Source of the DNA: Prevotella sp.
GTDB taxonomy: Bacteria; Bacteroidota; Bacteroidia; Bacteroidales; Bacteroidaceae
Reading direction: 5' to 3'
Assembly: GCA_017554105.1 (NCBI GenBank)
Contig: JAFZIY010000031.1
Coordinates: 124,001-188,000 of the forward strand
DNA: 64,000 nt
Shown: positions 16,913-25,593 of the stretch, one piece after another
How the letters are laid out: each line of letters begins with the position of its first letter
Position numbering within the stretch: position 1 is the stretch's first letter
Notes under the pieces: generated by a model
Database searches by the model: none
Seen by the model: only the letters and a program-made list of their open reading frames with translations
Told to the model about the DNA's origin: nothing
Position numbers and translations under genes: made by a program

Positions 16913-18901
16913 ATGAAAACAAACCGATATCCTTTCATATTGCTTATGGGAGCGATGCTCTCGCTGGCACAAACAGCAGTGGCGCAGAGTGTGCATAAAG
17001 TCTTGGTGCAGGCCAACAAGCCAGGAGCAGTGATACAACCTACGATGTATGGCGTCTTCTTCGAGGACATCAACTTCGGCGGTGACGGCGGACTCTATGC
17101 CGACCTCGTGGAGAACCGTTCCTTCGAGTTCCCCCAAAGCCTGATGGGATGGCAAACATTCGGCAGCGTGGAGGTAAGGAACGACCGTCCGGCATACGAC
17201 CGCAACCCTCACTATGTGGCGCTGACACGCACCTCACATGCAAGTAAAAGTACGGGTATAGAGAACCGCGGGCACTTCGGCATGGGACTGAAGAAAGACA
17301 TGGGATATAGTTTCACCGTCACGGCACGTCGCCATGTGGCTGGCTCTGGCGATGTCCGCATCCGCGTGGAACTGGTAGGCAGCGACAACGAAGTTATAGA
17401 CCGCCAGACCATAAGCATCTCTTCTGACAACTGGCAGAAGTACACCGCAAAGTTAAAGTCTGACAAGACAGACCAGAAGGGACTGTTACGCATTTTCCTC
17501 GTCACGCCGGAAGGTGCCGACCTCGACCATGTGTCGTTCTTCCCCGACGATAACTGGAACGGACTGAGGGCTGACCTTGTGCAAGACCTTGCCGACCTTC
17601 ACCCGGGCGTTTTCCGTTTCCCAGGCGGTTGCATCGTCGAAGGCACCGACCTCGACACACGCTATCAGTGGAAGAACTCCGTGGGAGCGGTGGAGCAGAG
17701 ACCGCTAAACATAAACAGGTGGAACTACACCTTCCCCCATCGTATGTATCCCAACTATTTCCAGAGTTACGGACTGGGGTTCTATGAGTTCTTCCTTCTG
17801 GCGGAGAAAATCGGTGCACAGCCGCTGCCAGTGGTAAGTGTGGGACTCGCATGTCAGTTCGAGAACAACAGCATCGACGCCCATGTGGCGGTTGATGACC
17901 TGCAACCATACATCGACGACGCACTCGACCTTATAGAGTTTGCCAACGGTCCGACCGACAGCAAGTGGGGAAAACTGCGTGCCGAGATGGGACATCCCGC
18001 GCCGTTCAACATGCAACTCATAGGTGTCGGTAACGAACAGTGGGGCGAACTTTATCCTCCGAGACTCGAGAAGTTCATCAAGGCCATCCGTGCCAAGTAT
18101 CCCGACATCAAGATTGTGGGCTCTTCGGGACCATCACCCGACGACAACGACGGCAAACAGTTCACATACGGATGGGAACAGATGCGCCGACTGAAGGCCG
18201 ACCTCGTTGATGAGCACTACTACCGCAGTCCCGAGTGGTTCCTCAGTCAGGCTGGACGCTACGACAACTACGACCGCAAGGGACCGAAAGTGTTTGCAGG
18301 TGAGTATGCCTGTCATGTGGCGGGAGGCGCCGATGCGATGTCTGCAACAGAACCAACAAGTAAAAACACCTTCGAGGCAGCACTCTGCGAGGCTGCTTTC
18401 ATGACAGGACTCGAGCGCAATGCCGACCTCGTACACATGGCGACCTACGCACCGCTGTTCGCCCATGTGGAAGGATGGCAGTGGCGACCAGACCTCATCT
18501 GGATGGATAATCTCACCACCATGCGCACCCCGAACTACTATGTGCAGCAACTCTATGCCACAAATGCCGGCACCAACGTGCTGCAGACAACGGAGAACAA
18601 GAAGCCTCTGGAGGGCGAGGACGGCATGTTCGCATCGGCAGTATATGATAAGACGACGGGCGACTACATACTGAAGATTGCCAATACCAACGCCACGGAG
18701 CGCACTGTGGAGATAACCTTCAATGGCATAAAGAGTCTGGGCGAGGGTACGGTGACATCGTTCCACAACGACAATCCTGACGCCTTCAATACTATCTCAA
18801 GAAAAGACAACGTGGTGCCAAAGACATCGAAGATAAAGGAAGACGGCAATATCCTGCGCGTCACCATACCAGCAAAGACATTCTCGGTATATCGTTTCTG
18901 A
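16913..18901 (+). CDS. Secreted GH51 alpha-L-arabinofuranosidase
   Basis: 662 residues with a signal peptide ending near VAQS (25). Residues 30-190 form an N-terminal carbohydrate-binding/jelly-roll module (FFEDINFGGDGGLYADLVENRSFE belongs to the catalytic family signature), followed by the (beta/alpha)8 barrel. Acid/base Glu in GVGNEQWGE near residue 373; nucleophile Glu in VFAGEYACH near 463. A C-terminal beta domain closes the protein (570-662). It releases arabinofuranosyl side chains from arabinoxylan or arabinan; together with GH8 at 30342 and GH2 at 11127, it suggests use of plant cell-wall polysaccharides. A 22-bp repeat array starts 2 bp after its stop. Confidence 0.93.
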   Translation: MKTNRYPFILLMGAMLSLAQTAVAQSVHKVLVQANKPGAVIQPTMYGVFFEDINFGGDGGLYADLVENRSFEFPQSLMGWQTFGSVEVRNDRPAYDRNPHYVALTRTSHASKSTGIENRGHFGMGLKKDMGYSFTVTARRHVAGSGDVRIRVELVGSDNEVIDRQTISISSDNWQKYTAKLKSDKTDQKGLLRIFLVTPEGADLDHVSFFPDDNWNGLRADLVQDLADLHPGVFRFPGGCIVEGTDLDTRYQWKNSVGAVEQRPLNINRWNYTFPHRMYPNYFQSYGLGFYEFFLLAEKIGAQPLPVVSVGLACQFENNSIDAHVAVDDLQPYIDDALDLIEFANGPTDSKWGKLRAEMGHPAPFNMQLIGVGNEQWGELYPPRLEKFIKAIRAKYPDIKIVGSSGPSPDDNDGKQFTYGWEQMRRLKADLVDEHYYRSPEWFLSQAGRYDNYDRKGPKVFAGEYACHVAGGADAMSATEPTSKNTFEAALCEAAFMTGLERNADLVHMATYAPLFAHVEGWQWRPDLIWMDNLTTMRTPNYYVQQLYATNAGTNVLQTTENKKPLEGEDGMFASAVYDKTTGDYILKIANTNATERTVEITFNGIKSLGEGTVTSFHNDNPDAFNTISRKDNVVPKTSKIKEDGNILRVTIPAKTFSVYRF

Positions 18902-18902
18902 G

Positions 18903-18990
18903 CGAAAGGTGGCCTTTAACCATGCAAAAGGTGACCTTTCGTAACCCGAAAGGTGGCTAATCGGAATGCGAAAGACCACAAAACGCAAGG
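18903..18990. repeat. Array of four 22-bp units (CGAAAGGTGGC type)
   Basis: Units start at 18903, 18925, 18947 and 18969, each exactly 22 bp and each beginning C(G/A)AAAG. In the first two, GAAAGGTGGCCTTT and AAAGGTGACCTTTCG are inverted repeats. The array lies 2 bp after the GH51 stop codon and so belongs to its 3' UTR. The same unit type reappears at 60964 and 61008 inside another array. Confidence 0.85.
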
Positions 18991-19006
18991 TAAGTCATAA
19001 TAGTTT

Positions 19007-19090
19007 ACTACGAATTTCACGAATTATACGAATTTTCATTTTACTGATAAACACTCAGCAATGATTCGTATAATTCGTGAAATTCGTAGT
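19007..19090. repeat. Perfect 27-bp inverted repeat (ACGAATT family), copy 1
   Basis: Left arm 19007-19033, right arm 19064-19090, 30-nt loop. Each arm is made of three 9-bp steps containing ACGAATT. It sits between the convergent GH51 and SLC13 transporter genes and could act as a bidirectional terminator. A second copy is at 22420-22504. Confidence 0.9.
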
Positions 19091-19119
19091 ATATATATAA
19101 TCAGAGTGCTTCGATGCTA

Positions 19120-20622
19120 TTAAAGCATACCGCTAGTGCCGAGGAAGTAGAGCAGGAGATAACCCAATACCATACTTATAACACCCATAATAATACCTAT
19201 CTTCACCATGTCGTTCTGCTTAACGAGGTTGGTAGAGAAGGCAAGTGCGTTTGGCGGTGTTGATATTGGGAGAATCATTGCACTTGAAGATGCCACGGCA
19301 ATACCGATGAGCACCGTAGAAGTTCCACCGATGGCACCAAGCTTCTCACCCATACCCGTACATACAACGAGCAGGATAGGCATCAACAAGGCTGCCGTGG
19401 CAGAGTTGCTGATGAAGTTGGAGAGAAGGTAGCAGATGAGTCCCGATACGACAAGTATCAGCACCGGCGACCACATTCCGAATGGTATGCTCTTCACGGC
19501 ATTGGCTGCCAGACCTGAAGAATTGAGCGCATCACCGAGGGCGAAACCGCCGGCTACCATCCAAAGGACGCTCCAGTTGATTTCCTCAAGGTCGTACTTG
19601 TTGATTATTCCCGTAAGGGCGAACACCATGAATGGTATCATTGCCACGGTGTTGGAGTTCACTCCGGTGTATTTATCGAACAACCACAGCAGCACAGTGA
19701 CGATGAATGTCACGATGACGGTGTAGGTCTTCCAGTCTTTCTTCATCTCACCCTCAATCTCAAGATGCACCGTCTTCTGGGTGAATGGGAACAGAGAGCG
19801 GAGCAACAGCCATCCTATGAACAGCAGCACGAGCACCAGTGGCAGCATGAAAAGCACCCACTCACCGAATCCGAGGTTCATGTTCAGTCCCTCAGGGTCG
19901 TTGAGATACTTCAGTGCGATGGTGTTTGGAGGCGTACCGATAGGTGTTGCCATACCGCCGAGGTTAGCAGCCACGGGGATGGAGAGTGCCAGTGCTATGC
20001 GTCCTTTGCCCTCAGGTGGCAACTGCTTGAACACCGGTGTGAGGAACGTAAGCATCATAGCGGCGGTGGCGGTATTACTGATGAACATCGAGAAAATACC
20101 CGTTATCAGTATGAATCCCAGCAAAACATTGTTGCTCTTCGAGCCAAACGGCTTGAGCAATACCTTTGCCAACTGTGCGTCGAGACCTGTCTTCGTGGCG
20201 GCAATGGCAAGTACGAAACCACCGATGAACAGCATAATGATTGGGTCGGCGAATGAAGCCATGATAGACTTGTACTGCAACGGCTCGCCAACATCTCCCG
20301 ACATGAAGAAATTAAACGCACTGTTCGACGTGGTAAGCAGCATCAACACTATCACCGATATTGACGTTGCCCACGACGGAACAACCTCGAAAATCCACAT
20401 AAGGGTGGCAAAAACGAAGATTGCAATGATGCGCTGCTGCACCACGGTGAGGTTCTGAATACCGAAACTGTCGGCAGGCAAGTTCCACACAATTAACGTC
20501 ACAGCAATCGTGATGAGTGCGAAGATGAGTTTCCTAAGTACATGCGATTCGCTGCTTCTTTTCTCTTTCTTCATCTTGTGGTAATGCTCCACAAGGTGAA
20601 ATCCTGTAAAAATCTTAAACAT
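19120..20622 (-). CDS. SLC13/DASS family anion (dicarboxylate) symporter
   Basis: 500 residues, about 11-12 hydrophobic segments spread over the full length after a basic cytosolic N-terminus (KMKKEKRSSESH). DASS signatures: SNTATAAMMLTFLTPVF near residue 190 and SNSATAALLMPILL near 410, the two SNT hairpins that bind sodium and substrate, plus GGMATPIGTPPNTIAL near 225. It imports di- or tricarboxylates or sulfate with sodium across the inner membrane; substrate cannot be told from the sequence. An alternative start at MKKEKRSS (residue 17) is possible. Its -7 box (20661-20668) lies next to the terminator of the upstream glutamine synthetase gene. Confidence 0.88.
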   Translation of the reverse strand: MFKIFTGFHLVEHYHKMKKEKRSSESHVLRKLIFALITIAVTLIVWNLPADSFGIQNLTVVQQRIIAIFVFATLMWIFEVVPSWATSISVIVLMLLTTSNSAFNFFMSGDVGEPLQYKSIMASFADPIIMLFIGGFVLAIAATKTGLDAQLAKVLLKPFGSKSNNVLLGFILITGIFSMFISNTATAAMMLTFLTPVFKQLPPEGKGRIALALSIPVAANLGGMATPIGTPPNTIALKYLNDPEGLNMNLGFGEWVLFMLPLVLVLLFIGWLLLRSLFPFTQKTVHLEIEGEMKKDWKTYTVIVTFIVTVLLWLFDKYTGVNSNTVAMIPFMVFALTGIINKYDLEEINWSVLWMVAGGFALGDALNSSGLAANAVKSIPFGMWSPVLILVVSGLICYLLSNFISNSATAALLMPILLVVCTGMGEKLGAIGGTSTVLIGIAVASSSAMILPISTPPNALAFSTNLVKQNDMVKIGIIMGVISMVLGYLLLYFLGTSGML

Positions 20623-20660
20623 ATCTTATCAATAATAATCCCTTCTGCGAAAAACGACTG

Positions 20661-20668
20661 CAAAGGTA
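20661..20668 (-). promoter_or_regulatory. -7 box of the SLC13 transporter gene
   Basis: TACCTTTG on the minus strand, 39 bp before the ATG. The nearest TTG upstream falls within the glnA terminator stem with a short 16-bp spacer, so termination and initiation sites are nearly fused. Confidence 0.55.
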
Positions 20669-20676
20669 GATAAAAA

Positions 20677-20728
20677 AATGATACCAAGTGAATGAAAAGT
20701 GTATCTTTTTCACTCACTTGGTATCATT
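20677..20728 (-). terminator. Terminator of the glutamine synthetase gene
   Basis: A long inverted repeat (AATGATACCAAGTGA at the left edge and its complement at the right edge, with an imperfect inner stem) is followed on the minus strand by a run of seven T. A smaller hairpin (TGCTAT...ATAGCA, 20761-20778) lies nearer the stop. Confidence 0.75.
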
Positions 20729-20792
20729 TTGTTTCGTATTTGTTTCAGTATATTTCCTTTTGCTATCTCCACATAGCAAACACTGACAATTA

Positions 20793-22298
20793 TCAGCCGC
20801 AATGGAAATAGGTTTGCACTAGTTTCTTTATCGCCTTGTGGTTGTTCTCGATGTCGCTGCGCAGTGTCCTGTCATCGAAGGAGCGCAGTTGGCGAATGAT
20901 GCCGTCAATCATGGCCTTGCTGAAGACACCCTTTTCCTCATAGACGGCACGCTGACGCTCAAGACAGTCGGCAGAGGCACAGCAACTATCGGGCAGTTGT
21001 GCCAGAGAGGACAGTTTATCGGCATTAGCGGCATCGTGGATGTTCACGTTGACATAGGTGCGCTCTGCCACCTGAAGAGCGTCCTCCATCTCAAAACCAT
21101 GCCTACAAGCCACGCAGAGACCGGCAATGAGTTGATAGAGGTCGGCACTTCCGTCAGGCGAGCGCATCTCTACGGTCTGCTTGGCAGTGGTGTCAACATC
21201 GACTGAAGGTTCTAGAGGATTGGAGGCATGACAGAGATCGACGCCGGCAGTCCACCCTAACGGCACCCTTACCAGCACGCTGCGGTTGCGGTCGCCCCAG
21301 CAAACATTCGTAGGCGCCTCCTGATGTGGCACGAGACGGAAGTAGGATGTCGGTGTCTTGTTGCCGAAAGCGGTGATGCTTTCCGCCAAGTCCATCATTC
21401 CCGCTATCGCCTTGCGTGCCGCATCACTCAGTTTGCCACCCTCGAGCATCTGGTTCTTATCACCTTTCATCATGCGCATGTGTATGTGCAGTCCGCTGCC
21501 TGCCTTGCCCACGGTAATCTTCGGGGCAAAAGTGACATCGAGGTCCATCTTGTATGCCAGATTCCTTATCACCCACTTGGCAAGCATAAGTTGGTCGGCA
21601 GCACGCTCGGCCCTAACGGGAAGGAACTCTATCTCATTCTGCTCGTACAGCAATCCGTCTTGTGTGAAGTTGCCGACCTCCGAGTGTCCATACTTTATCT
21701 GTCCTCCCGTCTGCGCTATATAGAGCATGCACTTCTGTCGGAAGTCGTTCATCTTGGCGTAAGGTGACGACTCATGATAGCCGTGCTGGTCGATGGCGGG
21801 GAACCGCTCGGTGTCTTCCGTGATGACATAATACTCCAGTTCGCCCATTGCATGGAACTCCATTCCCGTTGTCTCACGGAATGTCTGGCACGCCTTTTTC
21901 AGAGTATATTCAGGCGAGGAGGCCAGCGGTTGCCCATCCTTGTCAAAGTAACTGCAGAGCAAACTGAGCGTGGGTATCTCGGCAAAGGGGTCGAGGAATG
22001 CGGTGCTGAAGCGCGGTAGCACATAGAGGTCGCTGCTTCCTGCCTCGATAAACGAGAAGAGACTCGAGCCGTCAACGCGCTCGCCACACGTCAGTATGGT
22101 CTCGAGATAGGCCTTGTTGGTGATGACGAAGTTCAGTGTTTTCAACTTCCCGTCACCTCCGGGATACATGAAGTTGACCATCTTGACCCCGTTGTTCTCA
22201 ACGTATCTTATGATATCGGCCTTAGTGAAGTCTTCCGAGGGTTTCTGCAAGAATGCCACAACGGGATTGGCATTCATCATCAGTTGATTATTTGCCAT
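20793..22298 (-). CDS. glnA: Glutamine synthetase (type I-like)
   Basis: 501 residues. N-terminal beta-grasp part (30-110: VKMVNFMYPGGDGKLK) and catalytic domain. Metal and substrate motifs: GELEYYVI near 151 (Glu of the metal site), GSGLHIHMRM near 268, NRSVLVRVPLGW near 337 (ATP/Glu site Arg) and VEMRSPDGSADLYQLIAGL near 380. Makes glutamine from glutamate and ammonia. It is the second synthetase in this window and is shorter than GlnN; no adenylylation-loop Tyr is obvious to me. It has its own promoter at 22320-22351 and a strong terminator, so it is transcribed alone. Confidence 0.9.
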   Translation of the reverse strand: MANNQLMMNANPVVAFLQKPSEDFTKADIIRYVENNGVKMVNFMYPGGDGKLKTLNFVITNKAYLETILTCGERVDGSSLFSFIEAGSSDLYVLPRFSTAFLDPFAEIPTLSLLCSYFDKDGQPLASSPEYTLKKACQTFRETTGMEFHAMGELEYYVITEDTERFPAIDQHGYHESSPYAKMNDFRQKCMLYIAQTGGQIKYGHSEVGNFTQDGLLYEQNEIEFLPVRAERAADQLMLAKWVIRNLAYKMDLDVTFAPKITVGKAGSGLHIHMRMMKGDKNQMLEGGKLSDAARKAIAGMMDLAESITAFGNKTPTSYFRLVPHQEAPTNVCWGDRNRSVLVRVPLGWTAGVDLCHASNPLEPSVDVDTTAKQTVEMRSPDGSADLYQLIAGLCVACRHGFEMEDALQVAERTYVNVNIHDAANADKLSSLAQLPDSCCASADCLERQRAVYEEKGVFSKAMIDGIIRQLRSFDDRTLRSDIENNHKAIKKLVQTYFHCG

Positions 22299-22319
22299 AG
22301 TATTTAAGGTTTAACAGGG

Positions 22320-22351
22320 CAAAGATAGCGAAAGGATTCAATATAACCAAA
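22320..22351 (-). promoter_or_regulatory. Promoter of glnA
   Basis: Minus strand TTTG (22348-22351), 20-bp spacer, TATCTTTG (22320-22327); 22 bp before the ATG. Confidence 0.75.
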
Positions 22352-22419
22352 TATTTAATGTAAATTCATTCACTATCTCACTTCTTTCGTTTTGCAACCA
22401 CAGCGAGAGTAAGGCTACA

Positions 22420-22504
22420 ACTACGAATTACACGAATTTTACGAATTATCATGTCGCATAAGCAGCAATAAATAACAATTCGTAAAATTCGTGTAATTCG
22501 TAGT
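22420..22504. repeat. Perfect 28-bp inverted repeat (ACGAATT family), copy 2
   Basis: Left arm 22420-22447 and right arm 22477-22504 are exact complements with a 29-nt loop. Compared with copy 1 (19007-19090), two positions in each arm have changed T<->A and the partner arm has changed to match, so pairing is kept. It lies between the glmS stop and the glnA promoter. Confidence 0.9.
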
Positions 22505-22527
22505 AATCGTAATCCCGTTATCGCAGG

Positions 22528-24372
22528 TTACTCAACCGTCACGCTCTTCGCAAGGTTTCGTGGCTGGTCAACGTTCTTGCCCTTGCATACGGCAATGTGA
22601 TAAGCCATCAACTGCAATGGGATGGAAGCAATCAGTGGCTCAAGACACTCGATGGTGTCGGGCAACTCGATAACCTCGTCGGCTATCTTGCTTATCGTGT
22701 CGTCGCCCTTGCTTACCAAAGCGATAACCCTTCCCTTGCGGGCCTTTATCTCCTGGATGTTGCTCAGCACCTTCTCATACATGGCATTGTGGGTTGCAAT
22801 GACCACAACGGGCATGTCACTGTCGATGAGTGCAATAGGACCATGCTTCATCTCGGCTGCTGGATAGCCCTCGGCATGGATATAACTGATTTCCTTCAGT
22901 TTCAACGCTCCCTCCAAAGCGACGGGATAACTGAAACCGCGGCCAAGGTAAAGGAAATTGCGTGCATAGGTGAAGGTGCGGCTCAGGTCTTTCACTCTGT
23001 CGTTAACCTTCAGCACTTCCTCTATTTTCTCGGGGATGGCTGCCAATTCCCTCACTATCGCAACATAGTCTTCAGGTGTCACAGTACCGATTTCCTTACC
23101 AAGAGCGAGTGCAAGCATGACAAGCACCGTTACCTGTCCGGTGAACGCCTTTGTGGAAGCAACACCTATCTCTGGTCCAACGTGAATGTAAGAACCCGTG
23201 TCTGTTGCACGCGGTATGCTTGATCCGATGGCATTACATATACCATAGATGAACGCACCGCGCTCCTTTGCGAGTTGCACTGCCGCCAAAGTGTCGGCAG
23301 TCTCACCGCTCTGCGAGATGGCAATCACCACATCCCTGTCGGTCACCACAGGGTTTCGGTAGCGGAACTCCGACGCATATTCCACCTCAACGGGTATGCG
23401 ACAGAAATTTTCTATCAACTGCTTGCCTATCAGTCCGGCATGCCATGATGTTCCGCATGCCACGATGATGATGCGCTCTGCTGCTAGCAACTGCTCCTTA
23501 TAGTCGATTACGGCACTCAGAGTGACGTTGTCTGCTTCGACGTTTATTCGTCCGCGCATGCAATTGGTAAGACATTCGGGCTGCTCGAAGATTTCCTTCA
23601 GCATGAAGTGAGGATAGCCACCCTTCTCTATCTGACCCAGACTGATGTCAACGGTCTTTATCTCTGGCGAGAGTTTCACGTTGTACATGTTTACCACCTG
23701 CAGGTCCTCACCACGTCGCATCACGGCGATGTTGCCGTCCTCGAGATAGACCACGCGGTCGGTGTATTCGATAATCGGACTGGCATCAGAACCGAGGAAG
23801 AACTCGTTCTCGCCAATTCCCACTACGAGTGGACTCTGCTTGCGTGCCGCGATGATAGTGTCAGGGTTGTTCTTGTCCACAAGTGCTATGGCATATGCGC
23901 CGATTACCTCGTGCAGGACGAGTTGAACGGCGGTGAGAAGGTCGAGTGATTTCCTCTGCATCACATATTCCACGAACTGTACTAGCACCTCGGTGTCGGT
24001 ATCGCTGCGGAAGGTCACGCCCTTCTCCTGTAACTTCTTCTTCAGGTCGGCATAGTTCTCAATGATACCATTGTGGATGATAGCCAGATTCTTCGACTCT
24101 GAATAATGGGGATGGGCATTGCGTGATGACGGCTCGCCATGGGTCGCCCAACGCGTGTGGGCAATGCCAATGGTGCCTGTGATATCCTTCTCGGCGCAAT
24201 AGCCCTCAAGGTCGCTCACCTTTCCTTTTGTCTTATATACGTTCAGGTCACCGCCAGCGTTGAGCAATGCCACGCCCGCGCTGTCGTAACCGCGATACTC
24301 CAGTCTTTTCAAGCCCTTTATAAGTATAGGGTATGCATCCCTATTTCCAAGATAACCTACTATTCCACACAT
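22528..24372 (-). CDS. glmS: Glutamine--fructose-6-phosphate aminotransferase
   Basis: 614 residues. The N-terminal Ntn-amidotransferase domain starts MCGIVGYLGNRDA with catalytic Cys2, and has the TRWATHGEPS and NAHPH motifs; two SIS domains follow (about 290-430 and 460-600) with ACGTSWHAG, ISQSGETADT and the end KNVDQPRNLAKSVTVE. It converts fructose-6-phosphate + glutamine to glucosamine-6-phosphate, the entry to peptidoglycan and lipid A sugars. dapF lies 50 bp upstream on the same strand, so the two are probably co-transcribed. Confidence 0.97.
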   Translation of the reverse strand: MCGIVGYLGNRDAYPILIKGLKRLEYRGYDSAGVALLNAGGDLNVYKTKGKVSDLEGYCAEKDITGTIGIAHTRWATHGEPSSRNAHPHYSESKNLAIIHNGIIENYADLKKKLQEKGVTFRSDTDTEVLVQFVEYVMQRKSLDLLTAVQLVLHEVIGAYAIALVDKNNPDTIIAARKQSPLVVGIGENEFFLGSDASPIIEYTDRVVYLEDGNIAVMRRGEDLQVVNMYNVKLSPEIKTVDISLGQIEKGGYPHFMLKEIFEQPECLTNCMRGRINVEADNVTLSAVIDYKEQLLAAERIIIVACGTSWHAGLIGKQLIENFCRIPVEVEYASEFRYRNPVVTDRDVVIAISQSGETADTLAAVQLAKERGAFIYGICNAIGSSIPRATDTGSYIHVGPEIGVASTKAFTGQVTVLVMLALALGKEIGTVTPEDYVAIVRELAAIPEKIEEVLKVNDRVKDLSRTFTYARNFLYLGRGFSYPVALEGALKLKEISYIHAEGYPAAEMKHGPIALIDSDMPVVVIATHNAMYEKVLSNIQEIKARKGRVIALVSKGDDTISKIADEVIELPDTIECLEPLIASIPLQLMAYHIAVCKGKNVDQPRNLAKSVTVE

Positions 24373-24422
24373 GTTTCGTTTATGTTTATAGTTTTGTTTT
24401 TGTGATTAATGATACCGCCGTC

Positions 24423-25286
24423 CTATGGTAAGTCAGCCGATCCTTCGAATACAAATTCGGCGGGACCAGATAGATAGACACGGTCATCGGCATCGTTCCA
24501 ACGTATATGCAGCGTACCGCCATCCATGATGATGTCGGACTCACGACCTGCACGACCGGTCTTTGCTGCCGCCACTGCCGTGGCACAAGCACCCGTTCCG
24601 CATGCCATAGTGATGCCACTGCCACGTTCCCAGACGCGCGTCCTTATTCTATTGTCACCCATCAACTGGGCAAATTCTATGTTGCACCGCTCAGGAAAGG
24701 CGGCATTATGCTCCAGCAACGAGCCGTAATGGGCAACGTCAACCTTAGAGATGTCGTCAACGAAGACCACGAAATGGGGGTTGCCCATCGACACAAAGGT
24801 TCCACGCCACTCCTTGTCGTCTGCCCGTAACACCAGATAACCGTCGCTCAAAGCCTTTGAGTCATCCCTAACAGGGACGTCCGAGGGAAGACTGAATGAC
24901 GGCACATCCATGTCAACAGTAACCGAAACGACCTCCTTGTTCTTGACATCGAGATGGAGATGCTTCACTCCCGAGAGCGTCAGCAGTCGGATGTCCTTCT
25001 TCCGTGTGAGCCCTTTCTCGTAAAGATACTTGCCAATACAACGCGAAGCATTGCCACACATCAGGGCCTCGCTGCCATCAGCATTGAAGATGCGCATGGT
25101 AAAGTCAGCCTCAGGAACAGGCGACGCACCAATCAGCACCAGTCCGTCACTGCCGATGCCAGTATGCGGATGGCTCCATCGACGTGCCGTTTCCTCGGGG
25201 TCAGGGACATTGTAAAGCGAGGTATCGACATAGATGTAGTCGTTACCTGCACCGTGCATCTTGGTGAAATGAATACGTCTCTCCAT
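24423..25286 (-). CDS. dapF: Diaminopimelate epimerase
   Basis: 287 residues. Both catalytic cysteines are present: [17 protein letters not shown] near residue 77 and [11 protein letters not shown] near 232. N-terminal signature [15 protein letters not shown]. It interconverts LL- and meso-diaminopimelate for lysine and peptidoglycan synthesis. It precedes glmS (50 bp), grouping two cell-wall precursor steps. Promoter at 25355-25386. Confidence 0.97.
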   Translation of the reverse strand: MERRIHFTKMHGAGNDYIYVDTSLYNVPDPEETARRWSHPHTGIGSDGLVLIGASPVPEADFTMRIFNADGSEALMCGNASRCIGKYLYEKGLTRKKDIRLLTLSGVKHLHLDVKNKEVVSVTVDMDVPSFSLPSDVPVRDDSKALSDGYLVLRADDKEWRGTFVSMGNPHFVVFVDDISKVDVAHYGSLLEHNAAFPERCNIEFAQLMGDNRIRTRVWERGSGITMACGTGACATAVAAAKTGRAGRESDIIMDGGTLHIRWNDADDRVYLSGPAEFVFEGSADLP

Positions 25287-25354
25287 ACAAATAATTGCTC
25301 ACGGAAAAAGAGAAGAAAAATAACTTATGAACAAAGCACTTCTCTTCCGCGCTG

Positions 25355-25386
25355 CAAAGTTACGACAAAAAGACAGAAAAACACAA
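25355..25386 (-). promoter_or_regulatory. Promoter of dapF-glmS
   Basis: Minus strand TTG (25384-25386), 21-bp spacer, TAACTTTG (25355-25362). Leader about 60 nt. The remaining intergenic sequence up to 25521 shows no other gene. Confidence 0.65.
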
Positions 25387-25521
25387 CTTCTCCTGCTTTT
25401 TTGTTCAAGAAAAAGAGAAAATGTTACAAATCGACACAAAACCGTCGCCTTTCATCTCAATCTGAAAGCAAACACATCGCAAAACAAACGACTATTTAAT
25501 GTCGGTTGCTCTACGAAAAGA

Positions 25522-25562
25522 TTGGTGCCGGAGAAAAGACGATTGCTTTTCTTCGGCACCAA
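25522..25562 (-). terminator. Hairpin after the DUF3857 gene
   Basis: TTGGTGCCG-GAGAAAAG pairs with CTTTTCTTC-GGCACCAA (one mismatch region). On the minus strand it lies about 32 bp after the DUF3857 stop and is followed by TCTTTTCG, a weak T-run; probably a terminator. Confidence 0.6.
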
Positions 25563-25593
25563 CCATTCATTCTTTTTGGAGTATCACATTCTG

